This document shows positions 32,087 through 41,818 of a stretch of DNA of 64,000 nucleotides, piece by piece. The notes below the pieces were generated by a model. That model was not told the origin of the DNA. It made no database searches and saw only the letters and a program-made list of their open reading frames with translations. The DNA comes from Negativibacillus massiliensis (GTDB taxonomy: Bacteria; Bacillota; Clostridia; Oscillospirales; Ruminococcaceae), in NCBI RefSeq assembly GCF_900148495.1, contig NZ_FTRU01000008.1:1240001-1304000 (forward strand). The letters run 5' to 3'. Made by a program: the position numbers and the translations under genes. Within the stretch, counting starts at the first letter, position 1. The number at the start of each line of letters is the position of its first letter.

Positions 32087-33496
32087 ATGAAACAATATCA
32101 GCTCATCGTAATCGGTGCAGGTCCTGGCGGCTATGAAGCAGCCATCCGCGCCGCACAGCTCGGTCTCTCCACCGCTTTAGTTGAACGCCGCCAGGTGGGC
32201 GGTACCTGTTTAAACCGTGGATGCATTCCTACCAAAGCAATGCTCCACTCCGCACAGCTTTATCGGGACGCTTCCCGATTCGACCTGTTTGGTCTTCACA
32301 CAGAAAACACCACATTCAGCTGGTCTAAGGTTCACGACCGAAAACAGGAGGTCGTCGAAAAGCTTCGCACTGGAATTGAGCAGCTGATTCGTGCAAATAA
32401 AATAGATTTTTTTAACAATTCCGCTTCCATTTTGTCTGCTCATGATGTACAATTAGACCAGGGGGATGAAACGCACCTTTATGGAGAAAACATCCTGATT
32501 GCAACCGGCTCGGTTCCGGCACGTCCGCCGATCCCCGGACTTTCCCTTCCAAATGTCATCACCAGCGATGAACTGCTTGAGGATCCATCCTGTACTCAGC
32601 ATTTGGAGCAGGAAATTCTGATTATTGGCGGAGGCGTCATTGGCGTGGAATTTGCCAGTGTTTTCTCCTCCTTTGGATGCAAAGTGACCATCGTGGAAGC
32701 AATGGAGCGAATTCTTCCAACGATGGATCGGGAAATTTCTCAGAGTTTAAGCATGACTCTCAAAAAACGCGGTGTCGAAATTTATACTGGCGCCATGGTG
32801 GAAAAGCTTGAACAGGAAAACGGCAAACTGATCTGCCACTTTACTCAGAAAGGAACAGCTCAGAGTGTCCCTGCAGCTCAGGTTCTTGTGGCAATCGGCA
32901 GACGCCCCAACACAGAAGGTTTGTTTGGGGAAGGATTCCAGTTAGAGATGGAGCGCGGCCGCATTGTAACAGACGAGCATTTTCGCACCAGTGTCGATTC
33001 GATCTATGCGATCGGCGACGTCACCGCAAAAATCCAGCTGGCTCATATGGCGAGTGCACAGGGAATTTGTGCAGCACACATCATTGCGGGAAAAGAGCCG
33101 CCAATCCAGCTGAATACAGTTCCCGGCTGTATTTACACCGACCCTGAGATTGCCTCGGTCGGCCTTACCGAAGAAGAAGCAAAACAACAGTCTATCCCGG
33201 TGAAAAAAGGAAAATTTATCACGACCGGCAACGGACGTTCGCTCATTGATGAGCAGGAACGTGGATTCATCAAGATCCTTGCACACAAGGATACCGATGT
33301 CATTTTGGGTGCCCAACTGATGTGCTCCCGCGCAACCGATCTGGTTTCCGAGTTCTCCACCGCGATTGTAAACGGCCTTACTGTTTCTCAGTTAGCTTCT
33401 GTCATCCGTCCTCATCCAACCTTCTGTGAAGCCATCACCGAAGCGGTCGAGGATGTTCATGGTATGGCAATCCATCTTGCTCCGAAAAAGCGTTAA
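32087..33496 (+). CDS. lpdA: Dihydrolipoyl dehydrogenase
   Basis: The L protein of the glycine cleavage system reoxidises dihydrolipoyl-GcvH with NAD+. The 469-residue protein has the N-terminal FAD loop VIGAGPGGYEAA, the redox disulfide GGTCLNRGCIPTK, the NAD loop IIGGGVIGVEFAS, YAIGDVT and the C-terminal catalytic RPHPTFCEAI. It is the last gene of the gcv operon before the structured leader of glyA. Confidence 0.96.
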   Translation: MKQYQLIVIGAGPGGYEAAIRAAQLGLSTALVERRQVGGTCLNRGCIPTKAMLHSAQLYRDASRFDLFGLHTENTTFSWSKVHDRKQEVVEKLRTGIEQLIRANKIDFFNNSASILSAHDVQLDQGDETHLYGENILIATGSVPARPPIPGLSLPNVITSDELLEDPSCTQHLEQEILIIGGGVIGVEFASVFSSFGCKVTIVEAMERILPTMDREISQSLSMTLKKRGVEIYTGAMVEKLEQENGKLICHFTQKGTAQSVPAAQVLVAIGRRPNTEGLFGEGFQLEMERGRIVTDEHFRTSVDSIYAIGDVTAKIQLAHMASAQGICAAHIIAGKEPPIQLNTVPGCIYTDPEIASVGLTEEEAKQQSIPVKKGKFITTGNGRSLIDEQERGFIKILAHKDTDVILGAQLMCSRATDLVSEFSTAIVNGLTVSQLASVIRPHPTFCEAITEAVEDVHGMAIHLAPKKR

Positions 33497-33512
33497 CTTT
33501 GTCCCCAAACTT

Positions 33513-33612
33513 TAAGGTGAGAGTCAGCTCTCATGTTGCTTAACCGGATGGACGGGAAGAGGGCATTTCCCCGTCAGGTTTTGTAGGTTTTTCCATCCAT
33601 CCGGTCATTTTT
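33513..33612 (+). promoter_or_regulatory. Structured leader with terminator before glyA (class not recognised)
   Basis: After lpdA there is a perfect hairpin TGAGAG-TCAG-CTCTCA (about 33518-33533). Then ACCGGATGG (33543-33551) pairs with CCATCCGGT (33597-33605) and runs into CATTTTTTA, an intrinsic terminator. Inside it GACGGG pairs with CCCGTC. Because the terminator stem holds a 45-base loop with its own helix, it looks more like a regulated leader of glyA than a simple end of the gcv operon. I could not match it to the THF, ZTP or SAM classes. Confidence 0.5.
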
Positions 33613-33639
33613 TACCCAAATTTTAAGGAGGCTTATGGA

Positions 33640-34881
33640 ATGGTAAACGAAATTATGAACTTCATCGCGCAGCACGATCCGGAAGTAGGCAAAGCTATCG
33701 AAGCGGAATATGCCCGCCAGAAAAGAAATATCGAACTGATTGCCTCTGAAAATATCGTTTCCGAAGCTGTTATGGCTGCAATGGGAACGGTTCTGACCAA
33801 CAAATACGCGGAAGGTTTCCCTGGCAAACGCTACTACGGCGGATGCGAGTGCGTCGATGTTGTTGAAAATATTGCGATTGAACGTGCGAAAAAACTGTTC
33901 TCGGCAGAGCATGCCTGTGTTCAGCCACACTCCGGTGCAAGCGCAAACATCGCAGTTTATTTTGCTCTGTTAAAACCGGGAGATACCGTTCTGGGACTCA
34001 ACCTCGCTCATGGCGGTCATCTGACCCACGGCAGCCCGGTCAATATCTCCGGTACATACTATAACTTTATCCCATATAGCCTGGACGACACAGAACGAAT
34101 CAACTACGATAAAGTTCGTGAGCTCGCTCTGGAACACAAGCCAAAAATGATTGTTGCCGGCGCTTCGGCATATCCAAGAGAAATCCGCTTTGATAAATTT
34201 GCTGAGATTGCGCATGAAGTCGGCGCTTATCTCTTTGTCGATATGGCTCATATCGCTGGTCTGGTTGCAGCTGGCCTGCATCAGAACCCTGTTCTGTACG
34301 CTGATGTTGTCACCACCACCACACACAAGACACTGCGTGGTCCAAGAGGCGGCCTGATTCTCTGCAAAGAATCTCTTGCAAAACAGATCAACAAAGCTGT
34401 ATTCCCTGGCACACAGGGCGGTCCTCTGGAACACATCATCGCTGCAAAAGCAGTATGCTTTGGTGAAGCACTGAAACCAGAATTCAAAGCTTACCAGGAA
34501 CAGGTTGTAAAGAATGCACAGGCATTTGCAACTGCACTCACTAACGAAGGTTTCCGTCTGGTTTCCGGCGGTACAGACAACCATCTGATCCTGATCGACC
34601 TGCAGAACATGAACATCACCGGTAAGGAACTGGAAAAACGTCTGGATGAAGTATACATCACTGCAAACAAGAACGCGATTCCAAACGACCCACAGAGCCC
34701 ATTCATCACAAGCGGCCTGCGTGTTGGTACTCCTGCTGTCACAACCAGAGGCTTCAAGGAAGAAGATATGGCTGCTGTTGCAAAATTCATTAAATGGGCA
34801 GCAACTGACTTTGAAGCAAAAGCAGATGAAATCCGTGCCGGTGTCACTGAGCTTTGCAGCAAATACCCAATCTACGAATAA
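33640..34881 (+). CDS. glyA: Serine hydroxymethyltransferase
   Basis: GlyA interconverts serine + THF and glycine + 5,10-methylene-THF using PLP. The 413-residue protein has the expected length and motifs: [33 protein letters not shown] and the PLP lysine Lys230 in [22 protein letters not shown] lies 8 bases before the ATG. Its location after the gcv operon links glycine and serine one-carbon supply. Confidence 0.97.
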   Translation: MVNEIMNFIAQHDPEVGKAIEAEYARQKRNIELIASENIVSEAVMAAMGTVLTNKYAEGFPGKRYYGGCECVDVVENIAIERAKKLFSAEHACVQPHSGASANIAVYFALLKPGDTVLGLNLAHGGHLTHGSPVNISGTYYNFIPYSLDDTERINYDKVRELALEHKPKMIVAGASAYPREIRFDKFAEIAHEVGAYLFVDMAHIAGLVAAGLHQNPVLYADVVTTTTHKTLRGPRGGLILCKESLAKQINKAVFPGTQGGPLEHIIAAKAVCFGEALKPEFKAYQEQVVKNAQAFATALTNEGFRLVSGGTDNHLILIDLQNMNITGKELEKRLDEVYITANKNAIPNDPQSPFITSGLRVGTPAVTTRGFKEEDMAAVAKFIKWAATDFEAKADEIRAGVTELCSKYPIYE

Positions 34882-34898
34882 ACCATTGCTTGTCACGC

Positions 34899-34935
34899 AA
34901 AGAAGCCATCATCGTTTGATGCTGGCTTCTTTTTC
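34899..34935 (+). terminator. Intrinsic terminator of glyA
   Basis: AAGAAGCCA-TCATC and GATG-c-TGGCTTCTT form a stem with one bulged base, running into TTTTT. Confidence 0.88.
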
Positions 34936-34949
34936 TATACTTACCTCTA

Positions 34950-34988
34950 ACAAAAACACCGGACACCCTATTCTGGATGTCCGGTGTT
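34950..34988 (-). terminator. Intrinsic terminator of the rhodanese gene cluster (minus strand)
   Basis: AACACCGGACA (34955-34965) pairs with TGTCCGGTGTT (34978-34988). Read on the complement the stem ends in TTTTTGTTAG, so it serves the leftward rhodanese lipoprotein gene at 35025. Confidence 0.85.
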
Positions 34989-35024
34989 GGTCTCTTATGA
35001 GAATTCTAATTTGCAGCTTATAAA

Positions 35025-35957
35025 CTAGTTATTTTCCACATTATCTGGATAAGCTTCTGTCCACGCTTCAAATCCACCTTCCAATGTATAGACTTTGGAC
35101 ATATCGTAACCCAAAGCAGACAGAACATTGGTAGTTGCCTGTGCATAGCTCTTGCCGGTATAGCAGATGACAACCAGAGTATCATCCAAATCGCGGGTTG
35201 CTACCTGCATGGTGGAAACTCCTGCATTAAAGTCACCACTCTTAGCAGCGTCCATATCAGCGCCAACTGCTCCTGGAATGTGGGAAGCGGTGTAATCCTC
35301 TGCCTTGCGAACATCCAGGAAGGTGTATCCTTCTTCACCCAGGTGTTTGGATGCATCCTCTACGCTCATGTACTGCATCTCAACATCCTGTTCCGGAGCT
35401 TTAATTTCAGCAGATACCTCTACATTTTCCGGCTGTGCCTGAGTCCATGCTTTAAATCCGCCTTCCAATGTGTAGACTTTGGACATATCATAGCCCAGAG
35501 CAGACAGAACATTGGTGGTCGCCTGCGCATAGCTCTTGCCGGTGTAGCAGATAACGACCAAGTTGTTGTCTACATCCTTTGTTGCCTGCTGCATGGTTGC
35601 AACACCAGCATCAAAGTCACCGTTCTTGGCAGCATCCATATCAGCACCAACTGCTCCCGGAACATGGGAAGTGTTATAGTCTTCTGCTTTACGGACATCC
35701 AGGAAGGTATAATCGTCGCTGTCGAGCACCTTTGTTGCATCCTCTACACTAATGTACTGCATCTCAACATCCTTTTCAGGAGCTTTGATTTCAGAAGATT
35801 CAGCAGAAGTTTCCTCTGTCTTTTCTTCCTCCTTGGTTTCTTCTGTAGCTGTCTGCTGAGTTGTCTGATCTGCAGAAGTCTGCTGATTCTGTGTGCATCC
35901 TGCCATCATACCAGCAACCATCATCGCGCACAGCAGCATTGCAAATACTCTTTTCAT
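35025..35957 (-). CDS. Lipoprotein with two rhodanese domains
   Basis: A 310-residue exported lipoprotein: signal peptide ending in the lipobox MMAGC (lipid on the Cys), a Glu/Thr/Gln-rich linker of about 40 residues, then two near-identical rhodanese domains. Each has FLDVRKAEDY and the active loop ICYTGKSYAQ, with Cys near residues 136 and 263. The DNA of the two halves is almost the same, so the duplication is recent. Both Cys are kept, so it should carry persulfide sulfur on the outer face of the membrane. It follows the large rhodanese/ABC operon on the same strand, 78 bases behind its last gene, and is closed by a terminator. Confidence 0.88.
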   Translation of the reverse strand: MKRVFAMLLCAMMVAGMMAGCTQNQQTSADQTTQQTATEETKEEEKTEETSAESSEIKAPEKDVEMQYISVEDATKVLDSDDYTFLDVRKAEDYNTSHVPGAVGADMDAAKNGDFDAGVATMQQATKDVDNNLVVICYTGKSYAQATTNVLSALGYDMSKVYTLEGGFKAWTQAQPENVEVSAEIKAPEQDVEMQYMSVEDASKHLGEEGYTFLDVRKAEDYTASHIPGAVGADMDAAKSGDFNAGVSTMQVATRDLDDTLVVICYTGKSYAQATTNVLSALGYDMSKVYTLEGGFEAWTEAYPDNVENN

Positions 35958-36035
35958 GATACATGTACCTCCATTGTTTTATTGACAAGGGATTGCACTG
36001 GGTTGCAGTGCTCCCCTTGATTTACACTTACAGCT

Positions 36036-36728
36036 TTACTTTTTTATTTCTATCTTTTGATGTGAATTTTTAAAACGGTGTACCGCTATTGTCCCTACAG
36101 CCAGAATAACAGCTATGATTCTCATCATCCATGTGATATTGTCCGGAAGAGTCGTTACATAAGGAGAACAACAGAAGCCGTATACCAATGTCACGGCAAA
36201 TTCACCGGCAGCGATACCCAAAAACCATTGTTTCCATCGCAACCCTCCAAAGCCCATCAGATAACCTGCTATACCACCTGCACTTGGGAACAAAAACAGC
36301 AGAACAACACAGCCTATACTGCCCCAACGCTGCACAGCAGATTGCAAAGGTAAGCACAGACTCTTTCTGCAAAACAGTAGATTGGACAGAGCAAAACATA
36401 TACTTGCACCAATCATATTGCCAAGCCATGCAACCATCATTCCGGGCACTGTTCCAAACACCATGGTATCTGCGATGGTGAGAATCGGTGTAATCCATGG
36501 AAGGAACATTTCCCGAAACACTGCCAATACCATCGCATAACCAAGCTGCCAACTTCCGACCGAACGCAGCGCACCTGCCAAGGTCTGCGGACTTTTCTGG
36601 GTGAACAGCATCACCTTTGCCAGAAATGCCGAACGCAGCTGTGGAAATATCACAACTGCTCCGGCTGCCAGCAACAGCACAACCCAAGCGGCCAGCTGTA
36701 TCCGTATTTTTGTTTTGTTACTCAACAT
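36036..36728 (-). CDS. TVP38/TMEM64 (VTT) family membrane protein
   Basis: A 230-residue protein with five or six membrane segments and the VTT/DedA-like core FREMFLPWITPILTIADTMVFG..PGMMVAWLGNMIGASICF, followed by the FLFPSAGGIAGYLMGF loop. VTT proteins are membrane transport or lipid-scramblase-like proteins of uncertain substrate. Its ATG overlaps the end of the upstream rhodanese lipoprotein gene by 11 bases, so the two are coupled; a longer in-frame start would lie deep in that gene. It is the last gene of the long leftward operon. Confidence 0.75.
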   Translation of the reverse strand: MLSNKTKIRIQLAAWVVLLLAAGAVVIFPQLRSAFLAKVMLFTQKSPQTLAGALRSVGSWQLGYAMVLAVFREMFLPWITPILTIADTMVFGTVPGMMVAWLGNMIGASICFALSNLLFCRKSLCLPLQSAVQRWGSIGCVVLLFLFPSAGGIAGYLMGFGGLRWKQWFLGIAAGEFAVTLVYGFCCSPYVTTLPDNITWMMRIIAVILAVGTIAVHRFKNSHQKIEIKK

Positions 36729-37695
36729 CCTGAACTGCGCACCAGCGGTAATAGGATTCATCGTAGTTGAGGCTGTTTTCAAAACCGCACATCTCAAGTA
36801 CCATCTGCATGTAAGCAGAACGGATACCTGCAGTACAATAGGTTACAATTTTATCATCTTTGGAAAGACCTGCTTCTTCGAACATTGCGGTGATTTCCTC
36901 GTTGGATTTTAAAACATTATCATCATTAAACAGGTCAGTAAATCGGATATGGATTGCACCCGGCAGATGACCGCCAGCTTTTTCGCCATACAGAACTTCG
37001 CCGTTATATTCTTCGTCAGCACGTACATCCACAACCTTAACGCTGTCATAGGTTTCTACCAGAGCATCGGTATTGATGAGATGGGTCTCGTCCAGTTCAG
37101 AAACGGTCACTTCGGCAGGAGTAAATTCTGCTGCACCCTTCTGGGTTGGAACACCTGCTTCTTTCAGCGCAGAGAAACCGCGGTCTGCAATCTTTACATT
37201 CTCAAAACCGACAGCAAGCAGTTCCCAAGCGATACGTCCGTCATCGCCCCATCCATCCTTACCATCCGAGAAAAGGATGATCTCTTTATCCGGTGTGATA
37301 CCCATCGAACTCAAGACCTCGCTGAGCTGATCGAGTGGCAGGATCGTTCCCCACATCTCATCGCCGGAAGCTCCTTGTGCACAGCGTGCAAGTGGCTGCC
37401 ATGCAGTTGCAATTGCACCCTCGATGGTACCTTTTTTTGCAGCATCTGCGCCGCGGGCATCAATAAAGATGACATCTTCACTGCCAATTTTGCTCTTAAT
37501 ATACTCAGGATCTGCAATGTATGCTCCGGTAAAAGCAGCCTGTGTTTCCTCTTCCACTGGTTCCTCTTTTGCCTCCGACTCGGTCTGCTGAGTCTGAGCA
37601 CTTTCCTCTCCTGATGTCGCCTCCTGCTTGGTGCATCCGGTCATCATACTGCCGACCATCAGTGCTGCCAACAACAACGCAAGAATCTTTTTCAT
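36718..37695 (-). CDS. Two-domain rhodanese lipoprotein (thiosulfate sulfurtransferase type)
   Basis: A 325-residue lipoprotein (signal peptide, lipobox MMTGC, acidic linker). The first rhodanese domain is degenerate: its loop reads FSDGKDGWG without Cys. The second has VVDVRADEEY and TYCTAGIRSAY with Cys287, the arrangement seen in thiosulfate/mercaptopyruvate sulfurtransferases, where only the C-terminal domain is catalytic. It lies directly behind the ABC ATPase gene in the operon. Start at 37695 because AAAGGA precedes it and the signal peptide begins there. Confidence 0.85.
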   Translation of the reverse strand: MKKILALLLAALMVGSMMTGCTKQEATSGEESAQTQQTESEAKEEPVEEETQAAFTGAYIADPEYIKSKIGSEDVIFIDARGADAAKKGTIEGAIATAWQPLARCAQGASGDEMWGTILPLDQLSEVLSSMGITPDKEIILFSDGKDGWGDDGRIAWELLAVGFENVKIADRGFSALKEAGVPTQKGAAEFTPAEVTVSELDETHLINTDALVETYDSVKVVDVRADEEYNGEVLYGEKAGGHLPGAIHIRFTDLFNDDNVLKSNEEITAMFEEAGLSKDDKIVTYCTAGIRSAYMQMVLEMCGFENSLNYDESYYRWCAVQDVE

Positions 37696-37796
37696 AAGTA
37701 CATCGTCCTTTCTTTTTGTTTTAAACAAATTCTTTGCTTAAAACATCTTTTTATTTTCAGTACCGATGTTCTTGACATCAGCACCTCTTTCCCTCT

Positions 37797-38840
37797 TTAT
37801 TTTGTATGTACACAGGGTTCCTGTTTTAACAGGAGAAGTTCTTCTGCATCCACCCGAACCCCGCACATTTTTCCCACACCAGGCGGTTCCATAACCCTTG
37901 CTGTCAGTATACTGTCCTCTCTTTGCAGGGTAACAAGGCTGGATTCTCCCTGATAGCAAACCTTGGTCACCTTCCAATTGCCATCCTCACACAAATGGAC
38001 CATTCCCGGCAGGATACGAACCACCCAATCACCATCTGCATAACCTGATACCGGCATTTGCAGTGCAGGATGATAGAAAACTCCGTTTCTTACCTGACCG
38101 GACAGGTAACTGCAACCTCCAAAATAATCGGAAACACGCTTGTTGATCGGACGGCGGTAGATTTTTTCCGGAACATCTACCTGCACAATCTGTCCATCAA
38201 TCATCAGAGCAATGCGATCGGACATCGACAGCGCTTCTTCCCTGTCATGGGTCACCATCACAATCGTGGTTTGTGTGCGCTGATGCAGTTCCTGCACAAA
38301 GCTGCGCATCTGTTCCCGCAGCTGTTCGTCCAGACTGGAAAATGGTTCATCCAACAGCAGCAATCTCGGCTGCGCAGCAAGTGCTCTTGCCAGAGCCACC
38401 CGCTGCATCTGACCTCCGGAAAGCTCATTGATTTTCCTTTTTTGCATTCCCGGAAGCTTCACAATTTCCAGCAGCTCTCTGACCCGCTGCTCCCGCTGCG
38501 AACGAGAGATTCCTTTGAGTCTGAGCGAAAATTCAATATTACCCTCTACACTGAGGTTTGGAAACAGTCTCAGATCCTGAAATACAATCACTGCTCCCCG
38601 CTTTTCGGTAGGCATATTCAGCACCGAACTGCCCTCGATGCACACATCTCCCCCCTGCGCTTCTAACAGTCCCGCTACTGTTTTCAGCAAGGTGCTTTTT
38701 CCACAGCCAGACGGTCCCAGCAACGAAATCATCTCCCCTTTATAAACGGTGAGGTTAATTTTGTGCAGGATCTCTTTTTTGTGCATCGAGACGATCAGGT
38801 CCCGTATCTCCAGTTCGGGTACAAGTTGTTGCAGCTCCAA
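37797..38840 (-). CDS. ABC transporter ATP-binding protein (YnjD/PotA-like)
   Basis: A 347-residue ATPase with Walker A GPSGCGKST, Q-loop VFQDLRLFPN, signature LSGGQMQRVALARAL, Walker B LLLLDEPFSSLD and H-loop VTHD. A C-terminal TOBE-like regulatory domain starts at about residue 240. It energises uptake through the two permeases encoded upstream. The start is a TTG with AGGGAG 8 bases away. Among importers it is closest in context to YnjD, since its partner binding protein is YnjB-like. Confidence 0.92.
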   Translation of the reverse strand: MELQQLVPELEIRDLIVSMHKKEILHKINLTVYKGEMISLLGPSGCGKSTLLKTVAGLLEAQGGDVCIEGSSVLNMPTEKRGAVIVFQDLRLFPNLSVEGNIEFSLRLKGISRSQREQRVRELLEIVKLPGMQKRKINELSGGQMQRVALARALAAQPRLLLLDEPFSSLDEQLREQMRSFVQELHQRTQTTIVMVTHDREEALSMSDRIALMIDGQIVQVDVPEKIYRRPINKRVSDYFGGCSYLSGQVRNGVFYHPALQMPVSGYADGDWVVRILPGMVHLCEDGNWKVTKVCYQGESSLVTLQREDSILTARVMEPPGVGKMCGVRVDAEELLLLKQEPCVHTK

Positions 38841-38855
38841 ACGTTTTTCTCCCTT

Positions 38856-39659
38856 CTATTCCCTGTTCTGTTCCAGACAGGGATAAAATCTTTGTACGAT
38901 TTTGCGAAACACCAAAAATACCAGCACCGTAATCAGCAAAAACAGAGTGGTATAACCTGCTGCAAGGGTGCGGTCACCGTTTTGCAGGTAGGGCACCATG
39001 ATTACCGTAAAGGTTCTGACATTGCCCCCACCAATGAGCAGGGTAAGAAAATACTGACTAAATGAAGTGATATACGCCATTGCCAGTGCAGAAAAGATTG
39101 CCGGCATCAGCGCTGGCATACTTACACTCCAGAATGCTCGCAAGCTACCTGCACCCAGCACTCTTGCCTGTTCTTCCAGCTTTTTCCCAATCGCACGGGT
39201 GCTGTCGGTCATGATGCTGACCGTATACGGCAGGGCACAGATCACGTGCACCAGAATCACCCCCGGCACTGTATCGCTTAATCCCACCCGAATCAACAGC
39301 AGATGAATTCCCATACCAAAGACGGTAGTCGGTACAATAAGGGGCAGCATGGAAGCAAACAACAGCAGTTTTTGTCCCGGAAATTGGTAAAAAACAATAG
39401 CACGCGCAGTCATCAGTCCCACCACCACTGCAATCAATGCCGCTGTCGCCGAAAGCAGGATGCTGGAATGCAGAATCATCAGTGCCTGACTTCCCAGCAC
39501 TTCGCGCAGACCACGCAAGGAAAAGACCTGCGGAACAAGCTCTGGCCACGCCCATCGTTCGGTAAAGCACCAGATCAGCAGTACAATAAGCGGAAGCAAT
39601 ACACCAAACATTGCAAGCCAGACGATTCCTTTGCAGCATAAAGACAATTTACTCTTCAT
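38856..39659 (-). CDS. ABC transporter permease, second subunit (YnjC C-terminal half-like)
   Basis: A 267-residue membrane protein with six predicted helices and the ATPase-contact EAA loop EQARVLGAGSLRAFWSVSMP. It overlaps the end of the first permease gene by 11 bases, indicating coupled translation. In E. coli the equivalent YnjC is a fused double permease; here the halves are separate. Confidence 0.9.
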   Translation of the reverse strand: MKSKLSLCCKGIVWLAMFGVLLPLIVLLIWCFTERWAWPELVPQVFSLRGLREVLGSQALMILHSSILLSATAALIAVVVGLMTARAIVFYQFPGQKLLLFASMLPLIVPTTVFGMGIHLLLIRVGLSDTVPGVILVHVICALPYTVSIMTDSTRAIGKKLEEQARVLGAGSLRAFWSVSMPALMPAIFSALAMAYITSFSQYFLTLLIGGGNVRTFTVIMVPYLQNGDRTLAAGYTTLFLLITVLVFLVFRKIVQRFYPCLEQNRE

Positions 39660-40539
39660 CCGACTTTCCTCCCTGCAACCGGATCATCTTCTGCTGGAAC
39701 AGGCAATAGTATAGCCATGCCATTCCTAAACTGATAAACAGTACGATGCTGTTCATTGCCATTGCCCGGGGCCTATTTTTCAAATCCGGTGAGATGTATT
39801 CCAGATAGGCCGCTACCGGCAACGCTTTTGGAGTGGTTGGACCGAGCAGAAACGGCAGTTCATAAGCACCGAAGGAAAATGCAAGCACAATCAAAAAGGC
39901 GTTTTTGATTGCCGGCATACACAGCGGCAATGTCACACGAAAAAATGCCTGTATCGGGGATGCTCCCAAATTTCGGGCAGCTTCCCCCAGATTTTCATTG
40001 ACTGCTGCCATTAGGGTTACCACAAAAAAAGCAACAAACGGAATTTCCTTCCACAAATATGACAGGATAATCCCGACGCCTGCCTGGTCAAATAGTAAAT
40101 CAGGAAAACTTTCCTGACCGCTGATCATTCCCAATGCATACAAAAGACGTGCAAGCAATCCGCTCTGCGAAAGCAGATTCATTGCAAACAGTGCTACCAC
40201 CACGTGCGGCAGCATAATCGGCAGTTGCAGCATTCCAACCATCTTGTTGCGTCCTTTTGCTTTTCCACTCAGCACCAAGGCCGAACACAGCAGGACACCG
40301 CCTATCACTGCCAGCACCGAAGACACCACCGACAGGTATAAACTGTAACCAAGCGATCGCCAAAGTTCATCAGAGCAAAACAATTCCTGATAGTAGCGCA
40401 GCGTCGGTTCGGTCAAACCCAGTGGTGGCACAATACCAAAGCTCTGCACCAGTCCGCTGCAAAGTCCCAGCAAAAAAACTGCCAGCAGAAACAAAAACGG
40501 CAGCAATAACAAAAGCGGCACAAGGCGCTGTCTCTTCAT
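39649..40539 (-). CDS. ABC transporter permease, first subunit (YnjC N-terminal half-like)
   Basis: A 296-residue permease with six helices and the EAA loop EAARNLGASPIQAFFRVTLP. Its ATG shares one base with the stop of the binding-protein gene, and its end overlaps the second permease. It forms the channel with the protein of 38856-39659. Confidence 0.9.
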   Translation of the reverse strand: MKRQRLVPLLLLLPFLFLLAVFLLGLCSGLVQSFGIVPPLGLTEPTLRYYQELFCSDELWRSLGYSLYLSVVSSVLAVIGGVLLCSALVLSGKAKGRNKMVGMLQLPIMLPHVVVALFAMNLLSQSGLLARLLYALGMISGQESFPDLLFDQAGVGIILSYLWKEIPFVAFFVVTLMAAVNENLGEAARNLGASPIQAFFRVTLPLCMPAIKNAFLIVLAFSFGAYELPFLLGPTTPKALPVAAYLEYISPDLKNRPRAMAMNSIVLFISLGMAWLYYCLFQQKMIRLQGGKSDEE

Positions 40540-41783
40540 TATTTGCCGACTACCTCCTCCTGCCAGAGCTCTTCAATGATTGGAACCAGCTTGACCGGCA
40601 TTTCTGGCAGACGTTTTTCCAACAGTTCTTCCTGTGGGATGGTACCCGGACCCGGATCTACCGCGTCAAAGAGCGACTTTTCCTCATCGGAGAGTTTGTC
40701 GTTATCCAGCACCGGCAGAATTTTGAGTTGATCGTAGCGCGATGCCTGAATTTCAGGGCTCAGCAGTTCGTTGATTGCTACCAGTGCGCCTGCTTTATTG
40801 GAAGCATTCTGAGCAATTGCAACAAAGTTTGTATTGCCGATAGTTCCATTGTCAAATAGAAAGCTTCGGCTGGTCTGGCTGCACATTCCTTTTTCGATCG
40901 CAGTCGCAATCCAATACGACTCATAGCGCATATGTAACAACAGTTCTCCGTCCATATACATGGTTTCCTGCTGTGCTACCGTGGCAGGAAAACTCTTGCC
41001 TTGCTTCCACAAATAAGGATTTAGCTCCCGAAGATAAGCAAGTGCCGGTTCAATTGCTGCTTTTACGTTTTCCTTATCTGCCTCCATATCCACAAAGACT
41101 TCGGGATCAACAAACTCGTAAATGATATTGCGCACAAACGCACTTCCGGTAAAATCAGGAGGTGCCGGATAGGTCACCTGTCCCGGATATTTTTTGACAA
41201 ACTCGAGCAACTCCTGCGCGTTGGAAGGGGTCTCCGGTGTCTTTTCCTTGTCGTTAATCAGCACCAGCTGAGCCTTTCCATAAGGAGCTTCATACCCTTC
41301 AATCGGATAAGCAAAATCGTAGCAGGTATCGCTGGAGGTTTCATCTACATAATTTTTAAAGTTTGGCAGTGCCTGGGTAAACGGACCATACAGGAGATTA
41401 TTTTCCTTCGCGGAGAAGAAATTCTCGCCGTTAATCCAGATCATGTCAATGCTGCCGTCCCTCTTTCCTGCCTGAACCTCCGAGGAAAGCTTATTGAGGA
41501 TCTGGTCAATGTCCATCGGCACACGGTCAATGGTGATATCATATTTTTCCTTCATCTGCGGTGCGAAAACTGTATCAATCCAATTGTTGATCAGTTCGTC
41601 GCCTCCCCATCCATAAAAGCTGACGGTACTGCCCTTTGCCTGTTCGACCAAATCTTCAAAGCTGGTCTGACTTAAATCCAATTCTGCCTGTTCTTCCTTT
41701 GCTTGGCAGCCGCTGGCTCCCAGACAGATCAGCAGACTTAAAAGCAGTGCTGTCCCTTTCCTGATGATTGAGTTTCGTTTCAT
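40539..41783 (-). CDS. ABC substrate-binding lipoprotein, YnjB-like
   Basis: A 414-residue lipoprotein (signal peptide, Cys in GASGC) that captures the substrate outside the cell. It shares with YnjB-type proteins the order VSFYGWGGDELINNWI, then DMIWINGENF and LYGPFTQALPNFKNYVD. The fold is that of thiamine/polyamine/iron-type binding proteins. YnjB proteins have no firmly known ligand; their repeated company with rhodaneses suggests a sulfur compound. It heads the ABC part of the operon, 35 bases behind the Fe-S protein gene. Confidence 0.88.
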   Translation of the reverse strand: MKRNSIIRKGTALLLSLLICLGASGCQAKEEQAELDLSQTSFEDLVEQAKGSTVSFYGWGGDELINNWIDTVFAPQMKEKYDITIDRVPMDIDQILNKLSSEVQAGKRDGSIDMIWINGENFFSAKENNLLYGPFTQALPNFKNYVDETSSDTCYDFAYPIEGYEAPYGKAQLVLINDKEKTPETPSNAQELLEFVKKYPGQVTYPAPPDFTGSAFVRNIIYEFVDPEVFVDMEADKENVKAAIEPALAYLRELNPYLWKQGKSFPATVAQQETMYMDGELLLHMRYESYWIATAIEKGMCSQTSRSFLFDNGTIGNTNFVAIAQNASNKAGALVAINELLSPEIQASRYDQLKILPVLDNDKLSDEEKSLFDAVDPGPGTIPQEELLEKRLPEMPVKLVPIIEELWQEEVVGK

Positions 41784-41818
41784 CGATTAAAACCCTTTCT
41801 TTTGATCTATAAATTTGT

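Noticed and set aside
33497-33639. THF or ZTP riboswitch before glyA
   Set aside because: The conserved blocks of these classes could not be aligned; only the terminator and hairpins are supported, so it is reported as unassigned.
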